This document shows, piece by piece, positions 1-9,647 of a DNA stretch of 64,000 nucleotides. A model generated the notes under the pieces. That model saw only the letters and a list, made by a program, of their open reading frames with translations, ran no database searches and was not told the DNA's origin. This DNA is from Hygrocybe punicea. Lineage: Eukaryota; Basidiomycota; Agaricomycetes; Agaricales; Hygrophoraceae. The position numbers and the translations under genes are program-made. The stretch is taken from positions 5,146,001 to 5,210,000 of the forward strand of contig OY744464.1 of assembly GCA_963556145.1 (NCBI GenBank), written 5' to 3'. The number at the start of each line of letters is the position of its first letter. Position 1 is the stretch's first letter.

Positions 1-352
1 GGCGGAAACATTTGCGGTCGGGTTCTTCCCCGAGGACGTCATTCAGCGTGGCCAGCACCAATCTGGAGTGAATGGGGGTGAGTAGGGGTTTTATTTTATT
101 TTAATGAACGATCCCCCAACGACCATGAACATGTTGGGCAAGCTGACTCACCCATGCTCCTCTGCCTCCTGTTCAAGCTCGCCGATCTTGCTGGCCAATG
201 CTTGTAAATCTCCTTGTATGCGGGAGTAGTTTAGCTGAATCTCTGGCTAGTTCTGTTCGATGAGCGTTAAAAATTGTGGTGCGGCCATTGCTTCACACAC
301 CCTGGTCTGAGAGAGGGGGGATCTTGGCTTTGGACTTTGTCTGTGGTGGCAT
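1..352 (-). CDS. PFD2: Prefoldin subunit 2, 5' part (3' end outside window)
   Basis: Three exons are visible: 352-301, 242-152 and 62 to beyond base 1. The phases join cleanly (1, then 2). The protein starts MPPQTKSKAK and continues with the family signature LQALASKIGELEQEAEEH, then L-V-L-x-T-L and DRKCFR. This matches the N-terminal coiled coil and the RKCFR turn of prefoldin beta-type subunit 2. The hexameric prefoldin complex hands unfolded actin and tubulin to the CCT chaperonin in the cytosol. A tempting alternative ATG at 286 reads into an in-frame TAG at 249-247 and lies inside intron 1. The gene is divergent from NDUFS8 with 119 bp between the start codons. The identity rests on motif recognition of about 68 residues; the C-terminal half is not in the window. 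Confidence 0.8.
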
Positions 353-471
353 TTTGTTTTTGTTTTTTTTGTCAAGTTTGCGGATTATCCGACAGGACGT
401 CACTGTGACGTGCTGTGACACAGTCGTGGTTGGCAAAACTACCACTACTGCGAAACTTGTTCAAGTTCGAG
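353..471. promoter_or_regulatory. Shared divergent promoter PFD2 / NDUFS8 with CRE-like sites
   Basis: The 119 bp between the two start codons must hold both 5' UTRs and promoters. It contains GACGTCAC at 396-403 and TGACGTG at 406-412. Both resemble the ATF/CREB (bZIP) core TGACGT. No clear TATA box is seen. That the sites are used is inference. Confidence 0.4.
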
Positions 472-1500
472 ATGTCATTCGCCCGACCTCGTATACCCCT
501 CGGCCTGTCACCACGTCTGCTGTCACCATCACCATCACCCTCTCTGCATGCATTAATAATATCTCGTCGTCTGATTTCAACATCACAACGCTCCCGCGCA
601 GAACCAGTGTCACACATTCACAACGACGCACACAACACCGCGTCCTCCGACGCCCACTCGATGGCGCGGGCGCCTGGTGGGTACGTAGACCCATACAAGA
701 ATGGGCCCAGCGCCATTGACAAGGCCGTGCACCTGTTCTTCTTTACCGAGATCATCCGAGGTGTGTGTATGTTCACGGACTTATTCCGCCCCGTGAACCC
801 CGTTCCTGACACTGTATGTGGCTGCAGGGATGTGGGTCGTGTTGGAGAACTTTTTTCGGCCGCCATACACGATCATGTACCCGTTCGAGAAGGGTCCGCT
901 GTCGCCGCGATTTCGCGGGGAGCATGCCCTGCGGCGGTACCCGAGCGGGGAAGAGCGCTGCATAGGTATGTTAGTTGGAGAGCGGCGGCCGTGAGGTCGT
1001 TTCGCTGCGTATTTGGCTGACGGTGCTGCTGCTGCGTCTGTTGTCTTTAGCCTGCAAGCTATGTGAAGCCATCTGCCCTGCACAAGCCATCACTATCGAG
1101 AGCGAGGCCCGCATAGATGGCTCAAGGCGCACAACAAAATACGGTCAGTTGAAGCCGTAGTATTGATTGTTTGTTGAAAGGATTACACGACACGGCAGAT
1201 ATTGACATGACAAAATGCATCTACTGCGGATTCTGCCAAGAGGCCTGTCCGGTAGACGCCATCGTGGAGAGTAAGTCCCAAACATTTACCCAGACGCAGC
1301 CCAACCGCCCGTCACGCCCTTCTGACTGGTGTTTCAAAGCCCAGAACCAGGAATATGCGACCGAAACGCGTGAAGAATTATTATATAACAAGGAAAAGCT
1401 TCTCGCAAACGGAGACCGAGCCGAGGCCGAGATTGCAGCGAATTTGCACGGTTTGTTATATCCACCCGCCGCTCCTTCCGCAGAAGAATCAGTTTACTGA
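472..1500 (+). CDS. NDUFS8: NADH:ubiquinone oxidoreductase 23 kDa Fe-S subunit (complex I, TYKY)
   Basis: Exons 472-760, 828-965, 1051-1143, 1199-1270 and 1340-1500 give 250 aa; all four introns are phase 1. The first ~40 residues are rich in R, S and L with no acidic residues, as in a mitochondrial presequence. After the conserved [21 protein letters not shown] segment come two 4Fe-4S motifs, [12 protein letters not shown] and [12 protein letters not shown], each C-x2-C-x2-C-x3-C. These bind clusters N6a and N6b on the electron path to ubiquinone in the matrix arm. The C terminus [14 protein letters not shown] is typical. The start at 472 was preferred over the in-frame ATG at 415, which lies in the promoter and adds non-conserved residues. 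Length and motifs fit the family closely. Confidence 0.93.
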
Positions 1501-2288
1501 TGAGGCATTTAGCTGATCATGTGTACCGGTGAGGTGAGGAAGTTTCGCGAAATGAAAGCGGGGTGGAATTATTTATGGTGCAAATACATATTTGAATATG
1601 TGTATACGTGTACAGGGTTTCCCATCGACGTGATGGCTTGTTGCTTTACCTGACAACCTAATAGCCTGCGGTCTGTCTGATAAAGAATGCTGTACAACCG
1701 TGACGCCCTACACCACTGCACGTGATATAGCGCTGACAAAAGGCTTTGTGTTTCGTGTGCCGGGATCCTAACGTCATCCGTGGCGGGTCATTCTCGTAGA
1801 TGCCATTGACTGTGTGAACTTCCTCAATTGGGAGCGATCTGCCAAACAAGGAAATGTTTCGGTGGGTAACAGAATATTAATGGAGATACAAAAGACAAGC
1901 TAGTACAATTTCGGATTGGGCTTCATTACCCGATTCAGAGGAGCGCCATATTACCGCCGGTAAGTTGCCGAGTAACCCCGAGTAACCCCGAGTTATTACC
2001 TGGAAATCCATGTACAGTCTTTTATGACTTGGGTCGTATACGTACCAGTACAGCCGGTGCACATCAATAATGTCAGCGGTGACCAGCCTGACTACCTCGA
2101 CTGGTTCTGTCTACGTCTGAGTCACCGGGGCCGGTCACCTTAGTGTGCCCTGATAATCCCCATCCAACTGCACAAAGTAGCCGTATACGTGTTTCGCGAT
2201 GTATCCGGATGATTATCATCAGTGAGACTTGGGCAAAAACGAATAATAATAATACTGGTACTTGTACTTGTACAGAAGAGACTCTGCA
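1501..2288. other. Intergenic, nothing recognised
   Basis: This lies between the 3' end of NDUFS8 and the 3' end of the next gene on the minus strand (tail to tail). I found no conserved coding exon on either strand and no tRNA-like fold. The only structure is a short direct repeat of the 10-mer GAGTAACCCC around 1970-1993. Confidence 0.5.
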
Positions 2289-3387
2289 TCACATGTCCAT
2301 GTCCATGTCCTGCTCGGCATGCTGTCCCCTGCCCTCGTTTGGATCCGTCGAACCGTCACGGTGGAACCTCTTCGTCCCCCTATGATTGTCCTCTTGCAAT
2401 TGGGCACCGGAGTACCCACCTCCGCCGTTTCCGGCTGTCCCCGCTGCGCCGTCGACGTCATGATGCTCGCTCTCGCTTCGAGACCGCTTCCTCGTTTCCA
2501 AACATGGCCGGCTCACGCTCACTTCCACAGATCCGCCCCCGAGTCCTCCTCCTCCACTTCCACTTCCACTTCCACTTCCACTTCCACCTGCTCCGCCGCC
2601 ACTGCCAACGCCACTGCCAACGCCACTGCCCACGCCACCCCCCGCATGCGTCTGCGAAGCCGATCGTCCTTCTTCGTGCTGTTGCTGTTGCTGCTTATAG
2701 TCCCCTCCTTCCTCTTGCGGCTGGCTCAAAGGCCGCAGTGCAAATCGTCCTCCTCGATCTCGTTCAAACACCTGCGCCTGGGCTTGTCCTTGCCCTTGCG
2801 AATCACTCCGGCTCGGACCTTCCCCACCGACACCGGTGTGTCCTGACCCCGACCCAGTTCCAGAACCGGGTGTCCCTGAGCGCGACATTATCGTGTAATG
2901 GTTTCCCGATCCGTCGTGGTGGTATCCCAAACCCACTCCTTGTTCCTCCCGTAGTCGCGTCGCACCACCACCACCACCACCGGTAGCAGGGTGGTCCTGG
3001 TACTCTCCTCGTCGCTCACGATGTCCTCCCGGAGGCGTGAGTATCCGCGAGGAACTATACTCCCTTCCCCGTTCTCGCTCGCGTTCACGTTCGCGTTCCC
3101 ACTCACGGTCGTGGTGATCCTCGTTTCTGCCAATGTACGTACCAGGCCCGATTCGTTGGTGCGTGTGCAAGCGACTCGAGTTCCCCGGGTGTCCATGCCC
3201 GTGATCGAGGTGCGCCCCCGCGCCAGAGCCAGAACCCGAGCCAGAATTTGAAGCTGGGATGTCGTGGATGTCGTGCCGCCGGGTCGACCGTTCTCTGTTT
3301 CCTGCGATGGAAGGGTTGTGCAGGATATATTGGACGGTGTCTGACGCGTATTGCTGATGTTGCAGTGGCTGCGGTTGCTGTAGCTGT

Positions 3388-3419
<32 letters not shown>

Positions 3420-4599
3420 AGATTGCGCGTGTACAGATAGGTAGACGGGTTCAGCGCGAGGCCGCGCCGATGCGTTGGAATTGGCAGAAGCAGAAATAGA
3501 AGCAGCGACTGGCACTGGGGTTGCTGACGCGGAGTGCGAGCGGGCATGCTCGTGCGGGTGTATATGCTGTTGCTGGGTGTGCGTGTGTGCGTGTGCGTGG
3601 ACACGCGTTGGCTCAAAGTGTTGGCCGTGGGTAAGGTGTGGGAGCGGTGGGAGCTGGAGAGACGAGTCGTGCGCAGCAGCAGACGATGATGATGCAGAAG
3701 CACCACCGGCACCGGCGTTCCTGGATGCGTGGAGTACGTGTGGGGAGGGCCCGACGCCAGGTCCGATGGGCGTGTCTTGGGACACTGGGATTGGGCGGCC
3801 ATCGGGTCCGGGGAGGATGCGGAGTGGGCCGTGTGAGTTGCGGATGAGGTCCATGAATGCATGGTCATCTAAAGGGGGTGGACCGGGTGGGAATAGGTTG
3901 GGTAGTGGGTGTAGGTGGGAGTACGAGTGTTGTGGGTATTCGCGTGAGTCTCGACGTTGCTGTTGCTGATGGTGATGGGGGTGGTGAGGATGATTGTTGT
4001 TGGCGTTGCTGCTGCTGTGTTGCGGGAGCGGGTGTGAGTGTGAGTGTGAGGTGGTGAGAGGGTGAGGGTGTGCATGGGGGATTTGGTGCGGGGCAGGTTG
4101 AAGGGGCGGTATTCCGGGGCCTGGGTGAATTGGCGGAAGGGTGTGGCGGTCCTGGATGTCTGGGGAGGGCGGTACAGCAGATAGGCGTTCGTACAGAACG
4201 CTTTTTGTTGAATTTCCAATAAGCATGCATGTGTATGGGATAGGGTTTTGGAAAAGACTCACCCTTGCTCTAGTTTCATTCTCTGTACGGTTCTTTTTGC
4301 GTGGAGGATTTTGTACTGCAATTTATCATTGTCCTGGGGCGGATCAGACAGATGTGCATGTAGTGAAGGGAGAACAACGGACGCACCGCTTCGATTTCCT
4401 TGACTTTACGCTTGAGTTCCTTGTATTTGGCCTGGTATTTGACGTCTTCGGCGCCTGCAGCGATACCTGTGGCGTATGCTTTTGATTTTTGACGTAGAGG
4501 GGCAGATGCGGACGGGGGGACTTGGTGGAAGACCTGGGTTGAGGAGGAAGGGGGTGGGTGGGTGTGGACGGATGCGCCGGGAGAGGGGTGTCGGGACAT
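2289..4599 (-). CDS. INO80F-domain protein with long low-complexity tail
   Basis: Exons 4599-4387, 4333-4263 and 4200-2289 give 731 aa. Residues ~55-105 form a basic coiled coil (KYKELKRKVKEIEADNDKLQ, then RTVQRMKLEQGVLYERLS). This resembles the INO80F/TFPT domain of the INO80 chromatin-remodelling complex, whose human member is TFPT. The remaining ~620 residues are disordered: His/Pro-rich, polyQ, Gly-Ser-Gly runs, an Arg-Glu alternation and a terminal Asp-Met repeat. The DNA under them is microsatellite-like. A nuclear role in chromatin remodelling is inferred from the coiled coil alone. The single large exon could be mistaken for the whole gene, but the conserved domain is in the two short 5' exons. 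An alternative reading is an unrelated coiled-coil protein. Confidence 0.6.
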
Positions 4600-5091
4600 G
4601 GTGGAACAGAGAGAAGGCGGGTGAGCTGAGTATTGGTGGTGGGGAAGAGGTCGTACTGGCAGAAGCTCTGGGAGTTGGTTGGCAAAAAAAAAAGTTGACC
4701 AAATTGGGAGGTGTTTCTTTACTCAATGTTTGGCTTGGCGGCGTTGAGTGGACGGATTACAATAAAGTGTACCGGCTACTGGCTATTGTTAGGGGGACCT
4801 GCGAAGAAAAGTATAACATGTACTGGGTAGGAATCGGATTGATTAATTAATCTCTGTGACTCTGGTGGTGTCACGACGGTAACGGCTGGTGAAACTCAAA
4901 CCTGTACCTATACATTCACATTTGCCAACCAACCAGACCAGACCAGTGCGTGCCAGATCTTGCATTATGCTGGTCCGCTAACATCGCAAATCCAGTGTCG
5001 ATACCATACCGACAGTGGGGCCCATACTCGTTGGTGACTAAAGTGATGACTGAAATGTTGTTGTTGTTGTTGTTGGTGGTGTTTTAGGGAC
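4600..5091. other. Divergent intergenic region
   Basis: This 492 bp separates the start codons of the INO80F-like gene and NDUFA13. It contains an A10 run near 4685 and a (TTG)n tract at about 5057-5074, close to the NDUFA13 start. No coding exon or RNA gene was recognised. Confidence 0.5.
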
Positions 5092-5626
5092 ATGCCCCCA
5101 CCCGGCGGGTTTGAGGCGATCAGGTATAAGCGGAACCTTCCTATTCGAGGACCGGGTGGGGTCGCGATACTGTGCGGGGTGACTGCGCTGTGCGGGTACG
5201 GGTTTTATCGAGTTGGGAAGGGTAACATCGAAAAAAGGTAGGTGATACCGAATGGGGACTAGAGGTGCCGAGCGGTGGAATGTTTCTGCGCGCCCGATGG
5301 CAAACGTGGCCCAGATAGGATCCGGCCGTTTTAGATGCTTATCGCTGACGAAACCCTACAGAGAACTGCAGCGCGAGAAGGTGTGGTCACGGATTCACCT
5401 GGTGCCACTGCTGCTGGCGGAGGGGGATCGGGACAGTTATCGGCGCGAGCAGGCGGCAAGGGGACGGGAGGGGGAGATCATGAAGGACGTGCAGGGGTGG
5501 GAGGTGAGCGAATGCGACGGGTATGGACTCGGAGACGGTGTGACTCAGAGAATATATTTATTACAGGTCGGCAAAAGGGTCTATCACAATCCCAAGGCGT
5601 CGGTGGAATCGATTGTGGTGCTTTGA
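5092..5626 (+). CDS. NDUFA13: Complex I subunit NDUFA13 (GRIM-19)
   Basis: Exons 5092-5237, 5362-5503 and 5567-5626 give 115 aa, the normal size for fungal members. The N terminus MPPPGGF...IRYKRNLP..GPGG and the following single membrane span (residues ~25-42, ending YGFYRVG) are hallmarks of the family. The middle ELQREKVWSRIHLVPLLLAE and the basic helix with REQAA and EIMKDV are also conserved, and the protein ends near VYHNP. It is an accessory subunit that spans the inner membrane and joins the matrix and membrane arms of complex I. The start is the first ATG of the conserved exon. It is followed 100 bp downstream by the HMG gene on the same strand. Confidence 0.93.
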
Positions 5627-5726
5627 GTCTGACGCTCTCACCAATCGCTCGGTTCGATGCTACCATATCAGGAAATACCTATTATTTCAATCAATGAATC
5701 AAATCGAACTAGCTCTACTTTTTCCC

Positions 5727-5733
5727 TATATAA
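5727..5733 (+). promoter_or_regulatory. TATATAA box upstream of HMG gene
   Basis: A consensus TATATAA lies in the 100 bp between the NDUFA13 stop and the body of the HMG gene. It overlaps the first possible ATG at 5733. If it is a real TATA box, transcription would begin about 30 nt downstream, and the ATG at 5781 would be the start. Confidence 0.35.
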
Positions 5734-7494
5734 TGTTTCGAAGACCGCTCGTTCTCTTCATGTTACATCGTCGCCCTTTCATGCCGCATTCATCTCCAAT
5801 ATCCCGTCGCCTCTTTGACGACGCGTCTCCCCTCGACCTCGACGTCTACAACGACCTCGACAACGATAACGACATCGACAACGACAACGACATCAACAAC
5901 CACGACCATGACAACAACCTCATCTTCCCCTTCGACTTGGACAATCGCTGGAATGACTCCCCTTCCTCAATAAACTCTTCTCCCATCCACGACAATAATA
6001 ATATTAACGACTTTTTTATTTCAAACTGGCTACACGATACAGATCCTGCTCTCTCCCCCTCTCTCCCCATCCCGATCCCCTCCAACACACAACAATTTCT
6101 GCCTTTCGATTCTCTCTCTTCTTTCTCAGCACCCCACTTCTCCGCACCGACCCCTCCACCCAAGTCTTTCGATCCGAGTCAGTACTCTCCGTATCACCCA
6201 CTCCCCTTTGACGCAATCTCCCCCCTCGAAACGTGCTTGCCCACTCCCGCTTGGGCAGAGCAGCTCTGGTCCCCTCAAACTTACACCCCCTCTATCCCTG
6301 TCTCTCCCCCCATCCAGCACTCTCCCTTGTCCGACAGCTCGCCTCACAACCGCTTGTCCATCCCCCGCGATTCTCTCTCAGGTCACGTATTCCACGCATC
6401 CAGTGCTCCTTCCGCCGTCCACACACGTCCTTCCAGCACTCTCGCACGCACGTACAGCCGCAGAACCGAGTCATCCAGCGTCACCGATGACCGCGACGCC
6501 ACAGTTCGCCGCAAGAAGCGCATTCCCACGATCGACGAACCTAGGACTGCGGAAAAGGTCTCCGACTCCCGTACGTCCCTGTCATAATACTTTCCTTACT
6601 TGGTTTCACCAAATATACTCGTATTTTTTTCATTTTGGGGTTCGCACAGCACTCTCAAAGTCCCTGCTCAGGCCCCCAAAGTTGGCCCCGTCGGCTTGGC
6701 AGCTGTATTTCACAGACTGGATCCAACGTCAGCAAGCTTCCAACACCCGCAAATTAAATGTGGCCCAGGCCGCAAAGGAAGCGGGCCAGGAGTACGCCGG
6801 CCTTAGCCCAGAAGAGAAGGAGGTATTTGGTCTCTCCTCCACCCCTGTGACGTCACACAAGACCCCTCATATGTCTTTACAAGCCCTTTAAACGGCGTTC
6901 TCAGGCTGCCAAGGAGGCCCGCGAAAGGGAACTCGCCGCATACATGCGCACCCTCACTCCCGACGATATCAAGCGCGAGAACGCCTTCCGCGCCGCCCAA
7001 CGCAAGGCCGGCAAATCCCGCAAGAGCAATATCAAGGACCCCAATGCGCCGAAGAAACCACTGTCGGCTTATTTCATGTTCCTCCAGCGCATTCGATCCG
7101 ACCCATGGCTAGTGCAGGAGGTGTTTGGTGATGAGACAGAGACAACAAAGCAGAGTGTGCTCGCCGCCGCAAAGTGGCGCTCCATGACGGATGATGAACG
7201 CAAGGCAACAATTTATCCACTTATTTTCCGTTTATCCAACTAGACTAACTCGTCTCTTCGACGCAGCCATTCCTCGCGAAAGCAGAGCAAGAGAAGCTCG
7301 ACTACGAGGCGGCGAGACGACTATACGAGGAAGGAACCGTGGGTTTCGGATCCAGCATCAATTTTAGCATCCTCCCCGGTGGACATGCCGACATGGGCTT
7401 ATTCTCCAGTCGGACCATCAAGCCAGAGCCCCCCAGTTCCGAGAGCGAGAGCGAGGAGTTTACGACCGATGATGCCATGGGTATTCGATGTTGA
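5733..7494 (+). CDS. Protein with two HMG-box domains
   Basis: Exons 5733-6570, 6650-6822, 6905-7204 and 7267-7494 encode 512 aa, or 496 aa from the ATG at 5781. The N-terminal ~280 residues are disordered, with an Asp-Asn repeat and Ser/Pro-rich stretches. Two HMG boxes follow. The first is degenerate (AWQLYFTDWIQRQQ to MRTLTPDD). The second is clear (DPNAPKKPLSAYFMFLQ to LAKAEQEKLDYEAARR). The tail is acidic. HMG boxes bend DNA; by architecture this may be a chromatin or mitochondrial nucleoid protein, but I cannot tell which. Intron 3 (7205-7266) begins with GC instead of GT; the frame and the conserved box require that junction. The start codon is uncertain because of the TATA box at 5727. 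Confidence 0.8.
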
Positions 7495-7793
7495 CTTTCT
7501 CCTTTTTTATCTTCCCCGACATTTTACTTTCAATTCCTCTTGTTTTCTTCGCTTTTTAATAAGTAGGGAGAGAAGGAGGTGCCCGAGATATAAAGGGAGA
7601 ATACCTGGATGTTTTTGTTTCTGATATAGTTGCTTGGTGCTTATTTTATGCCGTTTATATACTTTTGACAGACAATTTGATACATTCGGGTATACCATGG
7701 CCTTATGTACTCTATCATGTATTGCTAGTTTCTCGCTAATACCTGTACAAATGTTTATGCGTTACAAAGTGTAATACCCGTTCCCGTCGCCGT

Positions 7794-8771
7794 TCATTCC
7801 CCGTCCGCTCTTCCCGTTCCCGCTGTTCCTGCCGCTGTCCCGGCGTGTGCAAGCAAGTGAGCGACCATCTTCTGGTGCGGGGCTCCGTCCTCTTCAAATT
7901 CGCCTCCCTAGAGTGGACCAAGGTTTTTCACCGAAAGAAAGCAATTATTGCTATCATGAAGGCCGACTTACCGTGGCATGGTATCCAAACCTGAAAGGCA
8001 GTGGTAAGAAAAGCGATGATCGTAACGACAAAATGCCAGGTTGATATTGTTGGTAGTTGCCAACTACCGTTCACATTCTCTTACGCCCGGCGCCCCGGGC
8101 TAACCGAACACGAGCACGAGCCCGAATACGAAACACGCACACCAATACGAAACCAATACGAAACACACACACCAATTACGCGGCACTGACACATAAAAAA
8201 CAACTCAACTTTTCGTAAAACCCTTTTGCGGGGATCTGCGAGTGGCTGACGACGATTGCACCGGGGAGCCCCGCCTGCGCTACATCCAGTCTTACCCATT
8301 CGTGCAGCGCCTCGACGAGGAGGCTGCCAAAGTGTTGTGGGTGTTGCCGGTAAGGCTTGAGTACACATAGGCGGCTGAGCTTGTACTCGGCGAATCCGGT
8401 GGTGGTGGTGGTGGTGGTTCGGTACCCGCGGACGGTCCCGATGGGTAAGCGAGACGGGAGGAGGCGGAGGAGGAGGTGTGTGGCTCTTCCGTCCATCCTG
8501 TTCTCAGAGTGTGTGGTTGTGAGATTTGGGAGATGGGAGACGGGGTAGGGTGGGGTGGGATAGAATGAAATACGAACTCGTCGAACTCAGTGTCGAGCGG
8601 GAATTTCTGCTCGCGGTGAAAGACTTCGATGCGCACGTCGAAACAGCATTGCAGGAGGAACAGGTCGTCTGGGCCTGGGGTTGTGCCCGGCTCTGGCAGC
8701 GGTTGTGGGATGACGACGAGGATTTCGTGCGACGGTGCCAGTGGGGCGGCTCCCGTGGCTGTGGGTGTCAT
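7794..8771 (-). CDS. GNAT-family N-acetyltransferase
   Basis: Exons 8771-8574, 8502-8210, 7990-7972 (19 nt) and 7907-7794 give 207 aa. Conserved elements are CFDVRIEVFHREQKFPLDTE, then ATHLLLR, IGTVRGYR, YKLSRLCVLKPYRQH, GSLLVEALHEW, VVSHSQIPAKGFYEKFGY and EEDGAPHQKM. This order is typical of small GNAT acetyltransferases that move acetyl from acetyl-CoA to an amine. The substrate cannot be told. The 19-nt exon carries the conserved FGY after GFYEK and is needed for the frame. A run of seven threonines from an (ACC)n repeat sits between RGYR and EYKLSRL. Exon 2 starts at an AG inside CTGAG, the only acceptor that keeps frame. It is convergent with the HMG gene; the 299 bp between them hold only 3' tails. 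Confidence 0.8.
8398..8419. repeat. (GGT)7 microsatellite inside GNAT exon 2
   Basis: Seven GGT triplets on the plus strand read as ACC on the coding strand and give polythreonine in the acetyltransferase. Length changes would keep frame. Confidence 0.8.
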
Positions 8772-9647
8772 GGGTTCAAACCACTCGTGGACTACAGGGA
8801 GCCGTGTGCAAGTGTGCGTGTGTTGCGAAAAGCCAATCAGACACCAGGGCTTTCAACAGTCACCGAGCGCTGAGCGCTTTCGCTTGGGGGTTCGAACTTG
8901 TTTATCACGGGGGGAGGATGGTAAACGGAGAGGTTGTTTTTACGGCGTGATAGGGCCGAAATGGGGAAAGAATTGCCAATTTGCCGCGTGCCTTGAATTG
9001 AGGAAGTTTTGGGAATGGATGTTTCCGTTCTTTTTCCGTTCTTTTTGAAATTGAGAGGAAAAGAAGTATTCGGTGCGCCGCGTGCAAAGCTTGGTTTCAC
9101 TGAGTTGTTTCTTCAGTGATTGACCATATGCGTATGTCCAAGTCATTGGGTCTTACGAGTTCTGTATGGACAGGTCGGGGTCAGTATGTCCGGGTATGCA
9201 ATTGTTATCGTTAAACGTCAAATACTAGTATGTCTGTGTCCCGTCAGTCGAAATCACGAACCTAACCTGTGCAAGAGAAGACCCTTTCATGTGCTCTGCT
9301 CCAGACTGCTCCAACAGGTCAGAGATCTAGGTCTTCAACGTCAACGTTGGGTGACAGTGTAAGTTGATAGATCTTGATAATCAGTAAACTTACATATCAC
9401 ATCCTGGAGACGAGCTGTGCATCCAGATTCCAGTGTGCGTGTATTTGAAGATCTGCACATGGACCGTGACGATGACATGTGCATGCGATGATGAACGGTG
9501 GCGTGATCTCTGGCCACGGGCTGTCACCGCCTTGACAATATTCAGCCCAGTGTAATCTTGAAAGTATTTATGATGATGAGTCTGAAGCAGAACGACATTG
9601 CATCGACTCACCGCTGGGCCCGAACCAGACCAGGCTGAGTTCTCATA
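8772..9647. other. Long divergent intergenic region, nothing recognised
   Basis: 876 bp separate the start codons of the GNAT and PPR genes. I searched both strands for short conserved exons and tRNA folds and saw none. Open frames here are short and have no recognisable motifs. Confidence 0.45.

Noticed and set aside
247..300. ATG at 286 as start of prefoldin 2 with an in-frame TAG (nonsense mutation)
   Set aside because: The stretch is better read as intron 1; the upstream exon at 352-301 gives an intact conserved N terminus.
2222..4057. Several long plus-strand open frames over the INO80F-like gene
   Set aside because: They are shadows of the repetitive minus-strand coding exon; their proteins are simple-sequence translations without domains.
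8772..9647. tRNA-like motif around a GGTTCGAAC string near 8889
   Set aside because: No matching acceptor, D-arm or anticodon stem could be folded around it.
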